Source: Microbacteriaceae bacterium (GTDB lineage: Bacteria > Actinomycetota > Actinomycetes > Actinomycetales > Microbacteriaceae). Taken from it: DNA of 64,000 nt. Numbering within the stretch: position 1 is the stretch's first letter; every line of letters starts with the position of its first letter. A program made the translations under genes and the position numbers. The DNA lies in contig SCRE01000014.1 in assembly GCA_004297935.1 (NCBI GenBank), positions 124,001 through 188,000 of the forward strand, in the 5' to 3' direction. Of the stretch, positions 42,937 through 51,159 are shown piece by piece. The notes beneath the pieces were generated by a model that was not told the origin of the DNA, did no database searches, and saw nothing but the letters and a program-made list of their open reading frames with translations.

Positions 42937-45900
42937 CGCGCAGCAGATCGAATGGCCGGCTATCGGCGCGGATCAGATCGCGCGGGCGCTCGGCAACCCG
43001 CCGCCGACAGCACAGCAGAAGGCGATCATCGAGGCGCTGCCGACCCCCGCGCTCGTGATCGCCGGCGCCGGCAGCGGCAAGACCGAGACCATGGCCAATC
43101 GGGTGCTGTGGTTGCTGGCCAACGGGCATGTGCGGGCGAGCGAGATCCTCGGGCTCACCTTCACCCGCAAGGCGGCGGGGGAGTTGGCGACACGCATCCG
43201 CCAGCGTATCGCCAAGCTTGCCGAGGTGGGGCTGATGCCCGGTGACTACGACCCATTCGATCCGCCGGTCGTCGCCACGTACAACTCCTTCGCGAACACG
43301 ATCTTCCGAGACAATGCGGTCCTGATCGGGCGCGAGAGCGATGGCGCTGTGCTCGGTGAGGCCAGCGCGTGGCAACTGGCACGCTCGATCGTCGTCGGAA
43401 GCTCAGACCCGCAGCTGGCGACGCTCGAGCAGAACGTCGACACCGTGACGAAGGCCGTGCTCGGTCTGAGCCACGCGCTCAGCGAGAACGTCGCCGTGGC
43501 CGCAGACGTGAGCGCGATGGCGCAGGAGTTCGCCGCCCTGGCCGAGTTGCCGCCGGGAAGCAGCCGCGGCGCATACGAGGATGCGGTCACGCTCGCGACC
43601 GGCGTCGGGTCTCTGCCGGTGCTGCTCGACCTGGCCGAACGATTCGCGGATGCGAAGCGGCAGCGCGGCTTCGTCGAATACTCCGACCAGGTCGCGCTCG
43701 CCCTTGACATCGTGCGCCGCGTGCCGCGGGTCGCCGCCGACCTGCGAGAACGCCATGCCGTGGTGTTGCTCGATGAGTATCAGGACACCTCCGTCGTGCA
43801 GACCTGGCTGCTGTCAGAACTGTTCGCGGGTCATCCGGTGATGGCGGTCGGTGATCCGAACCAGTCGATCTATGGCTGGCGCGGAGCGAGCGCGGGCAAC
43901 CTGGACCAGTTCGGCGATCAGTTCGCCGGAGGGCGTTGTCAGCAATTCGTGCTGACCACGAGCTGGCGCAACGGTCACGACATCCTCGCCGTGGCGAACG
44001 CGCTCGTCGCACCGCTTGCGACCGAATCGACCGGGGCGACCGACGGGGGGCCACGCGGGGCGGAAGGGCTGTGCGGAGCTCAGGGGCTGCGCGGCGCGGG
44101 CGCCCGTGTGCCAGTCGAGAAATTGACGGCGGGGCCGAACGCATCCGATCGCCCGGTCGAGGTGATCGTGACGGAGACCCTTCCCGATGAGGCGGACGCG
44201 ACGGCGCTCTGGCTCAAGAAGCAGTTGGTCGTGGCGGACGGCCAGGAGAAGCCGAAAGCCGCCATGCTGTTCCGTGCGCGCAAGACGCAGGCGGCGTTCA
44301 TCGATGCACTGCGCCGACACGGTGTGCCGTATCACGTGCTCGGCATCGGCGGACTGCTCGCCGAGCCCGAGATCGCCGACCTGGTCAGCGCCCTCGCCGT
44401 CGTCAACGATCCGACAGCCGGCTCCGAACTCGTGCGACTGCTGTCCGGATCACGATGGCGGATCGGAGTGCGTGACCTGCATGCGCTCAGCCGCGTGGCG
44501 TCTTGGCTGCGCGACCGCGACTACGCACAGCAGCCGCTGCACGACGACGTGCGTGAGCGCCTGCGATCATCCGTAGCCGAAGGGGAGGGCGGCTCCGTTG
44601 TCGACGCGCTCGACTTCGTTGCGCGCGCGCGCGATGGGCACAGCCAATTGCAGGCATTCAGCGAGGTGGGGCTGGAGCGCATGCGCAACGCGGGTGCGCT
44701 CTTCGCTCGATTGCGCGCGCGGGCAGGCCTTGACCTGATCGACTTCGTCGCACTGGTCGAGCAGGAACTGCTGCTGGACATCGAGGTGGCGGCGAACGAG
44801 AGCAGGCCGGGTGGCCGTGCCGCTCGAGCGAACATGGATGCCTTTCTCGACGCTTTGCACGGCTATCTGGTGGTCAGCGAGACGGCCGGGCTCGGCGGGT
44901 TCCTCGCCTGGCTGCGCGAGGCGGAGTGGCGCGACGGACTTGCGCCGCGGCCGGAGGAGCCGGAGGCAGGCACCGTGCAACTGCTCACCGTGCACGGCGC
45001 GAAGGGGCTGGAATGGGACATCGTGGTCGTGCCGCGCTTCGTGGAGGGCGAACTGCCGGCATCCGCAAGCGAGGGATCGGGCGGCTGGCTCGGTTTCGGC
45101 CAGCTGCCCTACGAGTTCCGCGGCGATGCCGACGAACTGCCCGTGTTCGACTGGCGGGCGGCGCAGACCCGCAAGGAACTGCTCGACAAGCGGGATGCGT
45201 TCAAAGCGGCCGTCAAGCACCGCCACGAGGACGAGGAGAGACGGCTTGCGTACGTCGCCGTCACGCGGGCGCGGCATGCACTGTTGCTGACCGGTTCGTT
45301 CTGGGCGACGCAGGCCAGGCCGCGGCGCCCGAGCCTGTTTCTCGTCGAACTGTCGGAGGCCGGCGTGATCGGACCGCTCCCCGAAGTCAGCGAGGCAGAG
45401 GAGAACCCGCTCGGCGATGTCGACGACACCTTCGCGTGGCCGCTGGATCCGCTCGGCGATCGGCGGGAGGCCGTTCGAGCCGCCGCCGAGCTGGTGCGCG
45501 CCACTGAGCCGAGGGATGCCGGCGCGTGGCAGCGTGAACTGGATGTGCTCCTCGAGGAGCGCCGGCGTCGGCTCGACGCTGCGGGGACGATCGCGCTGCC
45601 GACGCGGGTGCCCGCCTCGCGGTTCAAGGACTACGTGACCGACCCGTCTGCGGTGGCGGCCGGGTTGCGCCGGCCGATGCCGGAACGACCGTATCGGGCG
45701 ACCCGGCTCGGCACGCTCTTCCATGAATGGGTCGAACGGCGTTACGGCACCGGCGGCACGAGCGAGACGTTCGACGCGTTCGACGCGGAACTGGATCTCG
45801 AGCCGGATTCGGTCGCCGAGAGCGACCTGGCCCGACTACAGGCGACGTTCGAGGCATCGCCCTGGGCCGGGCGACGGCCGGTCGAGGTCGAGCGCGAGAT

Positions 45901-46204
45901 CCATCTGCCGTTCGACGGGCGCATCGTCATCTGCAAGATCGATGCGGTGTACGAGGAGGGCGGCCGTTATCAGGTCGTCGATTGGAAGACCGGCAAGGCG
46001 CCGGCGGACGCCGCCGACCTCGAACGCAGACAACTCCAACTGGCTCTGTATCGGGCCGCTTATGCACACTGGGCCGGCGTCGATCCGGATCGCATCGACG
46101 CATTCTTCTATTTCGTCGCAGACGATGCGATCGTCACGCCGGAACATCTCGACGACGAACAAGAGCTTGTCGCGCGCTGGCGCCGAGCGCTGGACGCCCA
46201 GTAG
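42929..46204 (+). CDS. adnB: UvrD-like helicase with RecB-like nuclease, AdnB-like subunit
   Basis: This partner is 1091 aa. The motor is intact: motif I GAGSGKTETM near residue 48, Ia LGLTFTRKAAGEL, II VVLLDEYQDTSVVQ, III VGDPNQSIYGWRGA, V VHGAKGLEWDIVV and VI YVAVTRARHALLL. The C-terminal nuclease has FHEWVERRYG, ICKIDAVYE, VVDWKTGKAP and QLQLALYRAAYA. The start overlaps the stop of the first subunit by 8 nt. The canonical motif II here, against the variant in the partner, fits AdnB as the main motor. In mycobacteria the complex acts in single-strand annealing rather than as a RecBCD-type recombinase. Confidence 0.88.
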   Translation: MTDAQQIEWPAIGADQIARALGNPPPTAQQKAIIEALPTPALVIAGAGSGKTETMANRVLWLLANGHVRASEILGLTFTRKAAGELATRIRQRIAKLAEVGLMPGDYDPFDPPVVATYNSFANTIFRDNAVLIGRESDGAVLGEASAWQLARSIVVGSSDPQLATLEQNVDTVTKAVLGLSHALSENVAVAADVSAMAQEFAALAELPPGSSRGAYEDAVTLATGVGSLPVLLDLAERFADAKRQRGFVEYSDQVALALDIVRRVPRVAADLRERHAVVLLDEYQDTSVVQTWLLSELFAGHPVMAVGDPNQSIYGWRGASAGNLDQFGDQFAGGRCQQFVLTTSWRNGHDILAVANALVAPLATESTGATDGGPRGAEGLCGAQGLRGAGARVPVEKLTAGPNASDRPVEVIVTETLPDEADATALWLKKQLVVADGQEKPKAAMLFRARKTQAAFIDALRRHGVPYHVLGIGGLLAEPEIADLVSALAVVNDPTAGSELVRLLSGSRWRIGVRDLHALSRVASWLRDRDYAQQPLHDDVRERLRSSVAEGEGGSVVDALDFVARARDGHSQLQAFSEVGLERMRNAGALFARLRARAGLDLIDFVALVEQELLLDIEVAANESRPGGRAARANMDAFLDALHGYLVVSETAGLGGFLAWLREAEWRDGLAPRPEEPEAGTVQLLTVHGAKGLEWDIVVVPRFVEGELPASASEGSGGWLGFGQLPYEFRGDADELPVFDWRAAQTRKELLDKRDAFKAAVKHRHEDEERRLAYVAVTRARHALLLTGSFWATQARPRRPSLFLVELSEAGVIGPLPEVSEAEENPLGDVDDTFAWPLDPLGDRREAVRAAAELVRATEPRDAGAWQRELDVLLEERRRRLDAAGTIALPTRVPASRFKDYVTDPSAVAAGLRRPMPERPYRATRLGTLFHEWVERRYGTGGTSETFDAFDAELDLEPDSVAESDLARLQATFEASPWAGRRPVEVEREIHLPFDGRIVICKIDAVYEEGGRYQVVDWKTGKAPADAADLERRQLQLALYRAAYAHWAGVDPDRIDAFFYFVADDAIVTPEHLDDEQELVARWRRALDAQ

Positions 46205-46240
46205 CGCAGCCCGGCCCGTGCCAGCCCAGCACCCGGCGAA

Positions 46241-47314
46241 TCAGTCCTCGTCAGGTGCCGGTCGATCACCCTCACGATCGTCCACGGGCTCGAGGCCCAC
46301 AGCGTAGTCGTCATCGTGGTCGATGGGTGTTGCCGCGAGCATGGCTTCGACATCCGTGACGGCCATGATCGGCCCGGTCTCCGGGCTCAGCGGTGCAGCG
46401 CTGTCACTGTGCACCGTATCTGCGAGTGATGCGAGCATCGCCACGGCGTCGTCGACGATCGATTGGTCGTGCAGTTCGCGGCCGTGCAGGAGCCAACGGG
46501 CGAGCTCGAGTTCCGCATAGAGCATGGCGCGACGAATGAACTGCCGATCGGTGGTCACCTGTCGTGCCGCACCGTAGGCGCCGAGGGCGCTTTCCGCTGC
46601 GTCGCCGCGCATGCCCAACAGCCAGTGCAGGTCACGTGCGGGGTCTCCGACGCTGAGTGCCGACCACCCGAGCACACCGGCGACGGCCTCATCGGCGATC
46701 AGGAGGGAATCCGCGGAGAGCGCGCCGTTGATCACCACAGGCTGGAACTGCCAGACCGCGTTGTCGCTCGCCGCCTCGCGCCAGCGGTCGCGCAACGCAG
46801 CAGGCAGGAGTCCTGTTGCGGCCGCCGACTCGATCACCGCAAGGGCCGAGGAATGCGAGTCCGCGGAGGCAAGCACCGGCAGACCGGCTTCACCGACGAA
46901 GCCGGTGGGCAGCGAATGGATCGCCGCGATCGCGCGCCCGATCGACCCGGCCAAGCCATCGTCTCCTGCTTGGATGTCCTCGACGGCGACCTTGCCGCCC
47001 GGGAGAAAGTCGTAGACGACGGCGCGAGTGCCTCCGACCGGCGCCTGGCCTGCGAACGTCGGAACGTCGAACGGCAGCCGGCCCCTGATGCCTGCTGTCA
47101 GTGCACTTAACGCGACCAGATCGGTGCTCTGCTCCGTTTCGGCCGCCTGCGAGGTCGGAACGCGGATGATCAACTGGCGTCCGTCGCGCCCGTTCAGCAG
47201 TGCGGCGTCATAGTCGCCATGGCCACCGTAGCTGTAGCTGCGCGTGCCGGCGACGTCCAACCCGGCGACAGCGGAGGTAGCCAGCGCGGCTAGAGTGAGA
47301 TGGGATCTGGCCAT
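46241..47314 (-). CDS. APH-fold protein with catalytic residues replaced (pseudokinase)
   Basis: This 357-aa protein follows the aminoglycoside/macrolide phosphotransferase layout: an N-lobe with QLIIRVP, a hinge AVVYDFLPGG, a C-lobe and GDPARDLHWLLG. However, the catalytic loop that should read HGDL...N is NGAL (residues 196-199) with Ser203 at the Asn position, and the metal-binding Asp of the next motif is replaced in GWSAL. Phosphotransfer is therefore unlikely, and a resistance function should not be assumed. The acidic C-terminal tail (DHDDD...DRPAPDED) is unusual. TACCCT lies 7 nt before the ATG, so it is probably leaderless. It is divergent from nudC. Confidence 0.8.
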   Translation of the reverse strand: MARSHLTLAALATSAVAGLDVAGTRSYSYGGHGDYDAALLNGRDGRQLIIRVPTSQAAETEQSTDLVALSALTAGIRGRLPFDVPTFAGQAPVGGTRAVVYDFLPGGKVAVEDIQAGDDGLAGSIGRAIAAIHSLPTGFVGEAGLPVLASADSHSSALAVIESAAATGLLPAALRDRWREAASDNAVWQFQPVVINGALSADSLLIADEAVAGVLGWSALSVGDPARDLHWLLGMRGDAAESALGAYGAARQVTTDRQFIRRAMLYAELELARWLLHGRELHDQSIVDDAVAMLASLADTVHSDSAAPLSPETGPIMAVTDVEAMLAATPIDHDDDYAVGLEPVDDREGDRPAPDED

Positions 47315-47420
47315 ACCGTCTAGGGTAGGTCGACATCCCCCGGCACATGCCGTTCGCCACGCCTGCGCAGCGGTTCGCTCTCAGGACAGGTGGGCGCACA
47401 ATCACGCACAAGGGAGAAGG

Positions 47421-48476
47421 ATGCCACACTCCTGGCAGACACGGCTGCCCTTGACGAGGGCCGCCGTCGACCGTGATGCGGGTCGCAGAATGCACCCGGC
47501 ACTGTTCGATGAGCTGCTCGAGGACCAGGCAACCCGGCTGCTGCCGCTTTGGGGCGGTCGCGCGCTGCTGCAGCCGGCAACACTGGGTGCTACAACACTG
47601 GGTGCGACAACACTGGATGCGACGACAGCGGATGCGGCAATCCCGGCTGGTGCAACCCCGGCTGGTGCAACTCCGACGGCACCCGCGCTCGCGTTGCTCC
47701 CGACCGACGCGGCGACCTCAGCGCTTGTACGGGTCTATCTCGGTCTGACACTGGAGGCGTCCGTCGGCGAACCGGCGGGGACTCCAGTCATCGCCGTTGT
47801 GCTCACCGACGCTGCGGCCGCCGAGCTCGAATCCGCCGAATCGTGCTGGGCAAACCTGCGCAGCGTCGCGGCGGGGTTGAGCGATCGCGACGCGGGCCTG
47901 TTCACCGAGGCGTTGGCGATCACGAACTGGCACGCGGCTCACACGCATTGCCCGCGTTGCGGCACGCCCACGGTCGTCGAGCAGGGCGGTTGGCTGCGTC
48001 GCTGCCTCGTCGACGACAACGAGGTGTTCCCACGCACCGATCCGGCCGTCATCGCGGCGGTGCTCGACGCGGATGGTCGCCTTCTGCTCGGCTCGAACGC
48101 GATGTGGGAGAACAACCGCTGGTCGTTGCTCGCCGGCTTTGTCGAAGCCGGCGAGTCGTTCGAGTCCGCAGTGGCGCGGGAGATCCTCGAAGAGTCCGGC
48201 ATGCGGGTCGTGGGTCCTGAATACCTGGCCTCGCAGCCGTGGCCTTTTCCGGCCTCGATCATGGTCGGCTTCCGTTGCCGCATTGCGGGCAGCCAGGATC
48301 CGGCGGCGCTGCGGCCGGATGGCGAAGAGATCCTGGCCCTGCGCTGGTTCAGCCGCGAAGAACTCTGGCGCGAGCGCGACGAGCTGCTGCTGCCGGGTAG
48401 CTCTTCGATCGCTCATGCGATCGTCGCAGACTGGTACGGTGGGCCGCTCGACGGGCCGCCCGGCCGGCCCGGATGA
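47421..48476 (+). CDS. nudC: NAD+ diphosphatase (NudC-type Nudix hydrolase)
   Basis: This 351-aa enzyme hydrolyses NAD(H) to NMN(H) and AMP and can remove NAD caps from RNA. The N-terminal domain is followed by a zinc-ribbon-like segment (HCPRCGTP, then RRC) and the Nudix box GFVEAGESFESAVAREILEESG; SQPWPFPASIMVGF downstream is the NudC signature. Residues 53-83 are built from a 15-bp tandem repeat (TLGAT-type) that inserts a Thr/Ala/Pro-rich stretch. The ATG at 47421 is preceded by GGGAGAAGG. Its stop overlaps the helicase start by ATGA. Confidence 0.93.
   Translation: MPHSWQTRLPLTRAAVDRDAGRRMHPALFDELLEDQATRLLPLWGGRALLQPATLGATTLGATTLDATTADAAIPAGATPAGATPTAPALALLPTDAATSALVRVYLGLTLEASVGEPAGTPVIAVVLTDAAAAELESAESCWANLRSVAAGLSDRDAGLFTEALAITNWHAAHTHCPRCGTPTVVEQGGWLRRCLVDDNEVFPRTDPAVIAAVLDADGRLLLGSNAMWENNRWSLLAGFVEAGESFESAVAREILEESGMRVVGPEYLASQPWPFPASIMVGFRCRIAGSQDPAALRPDGEEILALRWFSREELWRERDELLLPGSSSIAHAIVADWYGGPLDGPPGRPG
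47578..47667 (+). repeat. Six in-frame 15-bp tandem repeats in nudC
   Basis: The unit CAACACTGGGTGCTA is at 47578, with near copies at 47593 and 47608, a degenerate copy at 47623 and a second sub-family (CAATCCCGGCTGGTG) at 47638 and 47653. They code ATLGA-TTLGA-TTLDA-TTADA-AIPAG-ATPAG. All units keep the reading frame. Confidence 0.9.
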
Positions 48477-50281
48477 AGGGGCCGGACGGCATGAGCGAGC
48501 GCGGCCCGGAAGCGCTGCTCGACGCGCTCGACGCCGGTCAGCGCGTCGCGGCGGAAGCGCTGCTCGGCCCGGTTTGCGTGCTAGCCGGCGCAGGCACGGG
48601 AAAGACCCGGGCGATCACCCATCGCATCGCCTACGGTGTCGCCACCGGTGTGTATGCGCCGAACCGGGTGATGGCGCTGACCTTCACAGCGCGGGCCGCC
48701 GCCGAACTGCGCGGCCGGCTGCGGCTGCTCGGTGCGGGAGGCGTGGCGGCGCGCACCTTCCACGCGGCCGCGCTCAGCCAGCTGAACTACTTCTGGCCGC
48801 TGGTGATCGGTGGCAGGCTGCCGAGCCTGCTCGACGGCAAGGCGCGGTTGCTCGGGCACGCCGCTGAACGACTGAAGATCAAGGTGGACACGGCGACCCT
48901 CCGGGACATCGCTGCCGAGATCGAGTGGCGCAAGGTTTCCGCGCTCAGCATCGACCAGTACGCGGATGCCGTTTCCGGCACCGCTGTTGTGTCCGGCACC
49001 AGCGTGCCCGGTTCCGCGCGCCGCAGCATCCCAGGCGCTTTGAGCGCCGACCAGCTGGTGCGGTTGCAACGCGCCTACGAAGAGCTCAAGGACGAGCGGC
49101 GTCAGCTCGACTTCGAAGACGTGCTGCTGACCTGCACCGGAATGATGGAAACCGAGCCGTCCGTTGCCATGCACGTGCGCGAGCAGTACCGCTTCTTTGT
49201 CGTGGACGAGTATCAGGACGTTTCACCGCTTCAGCAGAACCTGCTCGATCTGTGGCTCGGCGGTCGCAGTGATCTCTGCGTGGTCGGTGACGCCAGTCAG
49301 ACGATCTACTCATTCGCCGGTGCGCGCAGTTCGTATCTGCTGGATTTCCAGAGGCGCTACGATGACGCCGCCATCGTGCGTCTCGAACGGAACTATCGCT
49401 CGACCCCGGCGATCGTGGCGACGGCCAATCGGCTCATGCGCGGCCGTCCCGGTGCGCTGGTGCTGCACGCCGCCGAGGATGAGGTCGCGACGAAGCCGGA
49501 GGGGTCGGTGTCAAAAGGCGCGACGCCGACGGTGACGGCGCATCCGCACGACATGGCCGAGGCGCGCGCGGTCGCAGCGAGCATCCAGCAGCAGCTGGCC
49601 GCGGGCATGAGGCCGGAATCGATCGCCGTGCTGTATCGCGTGAACGCTCAGGCGGCCGCGATGGAGACGGCGCTGAACGACGCCGGCGTCAGCTTCCAGA
49701 TTCGAGGCGCAAAACGCTTCTTCGATCTGCCGGAGGTGCGCCAGGCAGTGATGGCCTTACGCGGCGCCTCCGTGTCGATCATCGGCGAGCCGCTGTTCAA
49801 GTCGGTCAGTGACGTTCTGCGCTCGCTCGGCTGGTCACAGCAGCAACCGGAGGCCCGCGGTGCCCTGCGTGATCGTTGGGAGTCGCTCAACGCGATCATG
49901 GGGCTGGTCGATCAGGCCGATGCCACCACCACTCTGCGCCGCTTCACGGATGAACTGCTGGAACGGCAAGCCGGGCAGCACGAGCCGACGGTCTCGGCTG
50001 TGACGCTGGCGACACTGCATTCCGCAAAGGGGCTCGAATGGGACTCGGTCTACCTGATCGGGCTCAGCGAGGGCTTGGTGCCGATCAGCTACGCGACCAC
50101 GGTCGATCAACTCGACGAGGAACGACGCCTGCTCTACGTCGGTATCACGCGCGCCCGCCGGCACCTGCAGTTGAGTTGGTCTGCACAGGGAGCCGGTCGC
50201 GAGGGCCTGCGAGTGGCGTCACGTTTTCTGGCAGAGATCGGCACCGGCACTCCTCATGAACCCGGTGCGAGAACACGCTGA
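48473..50281 (+). CDS. uvrD2: UvrD2-like SF1A DNA helicase
   Basis: This 602-aa helicase has motif I AGAGTGKTRAIT, Ia ALTFTARAAAELR, II FFVVDEYQDVSPLQ, III VVGDASQTIYSFAGA, IV RLERNYRSTPAIV, V LHSAKGLEWDSVYLIG and VI LLYVGITRARRHL. Mycobacterial UvrD2 is longer and ends with an HRDC domain and a tetracysteine motif; neither is visible here, where the protein stops about 40 residues after motif VI. It is coupled to nudC by ATGA. The last 137 bp overlap the convergent cyclodehydratase-like gene. Confidence 0.88.
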   Translation: MKGPDGMSERGPEALLDALDAGQRVAAEALLGPVCVLAGAGTGKTRAITHRIAYGVATGVYAPNRVMALTFTARAAAELRGRLRLLGAGGVAARTFHAAALSQLNYFWPLVIGGRLPSLLDGKARLLGHAAERLKIKVDTATLRDIAAEIEWRKVSALSIDQYADAVSGTAVVSGTSVPGSARRSIPGALSADQLVRLQRAYEELKDERRQLDFEDVLLTCTGMMETEPSVAMHVREQYRFFVVDEYQDVSPLQQNLLDLWLGGRSDLCVVGDASQTIYSFAGARSSYLLDFQRRYDDAAIVRLERNYRSTPAIVATANRLMRGRPGALVLHAAEDEVATKPEGSVSKGATPTVTAHPHDMAEARAVAASIQQQLAAGMRPESIAVLYRVNAQAAAMETALNDAGVSFQIRGAKRFFDLPEVRQAVMALRGASVSIIGEPLFKSVSDVLRSLGWSQQQPEARGALRDRWESLNAIMGLVDQADATTTLRRFTDELLERQAGQHEPTVSAVTLATLHSAKGLEWDSVYLIGLSEGLVPISYATTVDQLDEERRLLYVGITRARRHLQLSWSAQGAGREGLRVASRFLAEIGTGTPHEPGARTR

Positions 50282-51029
50282 CCAGTCCCGAGCTCTCATC
50301 GATCAGGATGCTGCTGCTCGCGCTCAACCCGCCCGGCGTGCCCAGCAGACGCGCCGCCAGAATGCGGGTTGCGTGCACGGCGGCATCCGCAGAACCCAGT
50401 GTGGTCTCTGTGGCCGCGTTCTTGCCGGCGAGCTGGGTTGCCATCGCCGGCCACGCCGGGTCCGCGTCGACCCGTTCGAGCTCGATGCAGTGCAGACAGG
50501 GGCCCTCTCCCGGTTCGACGAACGGGCCGATCCGGATGAACCGGTCGCCGAAGACGATCGGAAGGTGTGGGATGTCACGGCGCAGCCACGCGCCGTAGCG
50601 CACCGGAGCGATCGCGAAGCGCGCCACGATCACCGCTGCATCGACTGCGACGTCTACGGCGGTATCGGCAACGGCGGCCACGTCCATGCCGTTCTGCGGG
50701 ATCAGTTCGCGCAGCAGTATCGCAGAGCGGCCCATGCCGTCCACGGCCACACTCGGCCGGCGGGATGTTGCTGCTCCTTCCACGTTCTGCGGCAGCAGGG
50801 CGGGGCGCAGCGCATCCAGAAGTGCGGCGATCTCCGACGGCGTCGCGCCGGCTTCTGTGCCGATCAACTCCAGTCCGGAGCGCGGCACTCCGACGGCGAG
50901 GGCAGCGAGCATCCGCTGGGTCGCCGTGGTCGCATCTGGAAGCGTGCAGGTGGGGATGTCCACCCCGACCTGCATGCAATACGGGTTTCGCCAGAGAACC
51001 GGAATGCGAGGATTCAGTCGAAGCACCAT
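50145..51029 (-). CDS. Cyclodehydratase/E1-like protein (TOMM-type fold)
   Basis: This 294-aa protein resembles the actinobacterial 'bacteriocin biosynthesis cyclodehydratase' family: a winged-helix-like N-terminal part (PVLWRNPYCMQVGVD, VGVPRSGLELIG), a centre with DRFIRIGPFVEPGEGPCLHCIELERVDADPAWP, and a C-terminal HEECRCRS. The Cys pairs CLHC and CRC could form a zinc site, as in E1-like enzymes. No precursor peptide or dehydrogenase gene is nearby, so thiazole/oxazole formation is unproven. It overlaps the convergent helicase by 137 bp. The order uvrD2, this gene, DUF2342, PDZ-Lon, UPF0182 is also that of Rv3198c-Rv3193c without some genes. Confidence 0.75.
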   Translation of the reverse strand: MVLRLNPRIPVLWRNPYCMQVGVDIPTCTLPDATTATQRMLAALAVGVPRSGLELIGTEAGATPSEIAALLDALRPALLPQNVEGAATSRRPSVAVDGMGRSAILLRELIPQNGMDVAAVADTAVDVAVDAAVIVARFAIAPVRYGAWLRRDIPHLPIVFGDRFIRIGPFVEPGEGPCLHCIELERVDADPAWPAMATQLAGKNAATETTLGSADAAVHATRILAARLLGTPGGLSASSSILIDESSGLVSVFSHRVHEECRCRSLPENVTPLAGPRDRLPVQTNSTAGAGGRA

Positions 51030-51159
51030 GAAGGAATGATGCCGGTTCTCGCGGATGCCACCCGAAAGTTATCCACAGCCCCGGCGTCGGCGACCACGTC
51101 GACACCCCCGATTCCAGCTGCGGCGTGCGATGATCGCCACGCCACCGGGACTGCGGCGC

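Noticed and set aside
46241-47314. Macrolide or aminoglycoside resistance kinase
   Set aside because: The catalytic HGD loop and metal Asp are replaced, so a resistance call is not supported.
50145-51029. Thiazole/oxazole-modified peptide (TOMM) biosynthetic cluster
   Set aside because: No precursor peptide, YcaO or dehydrogenase gene is nearby, and the gene sits in a conserved housekeeping neighbourhood.
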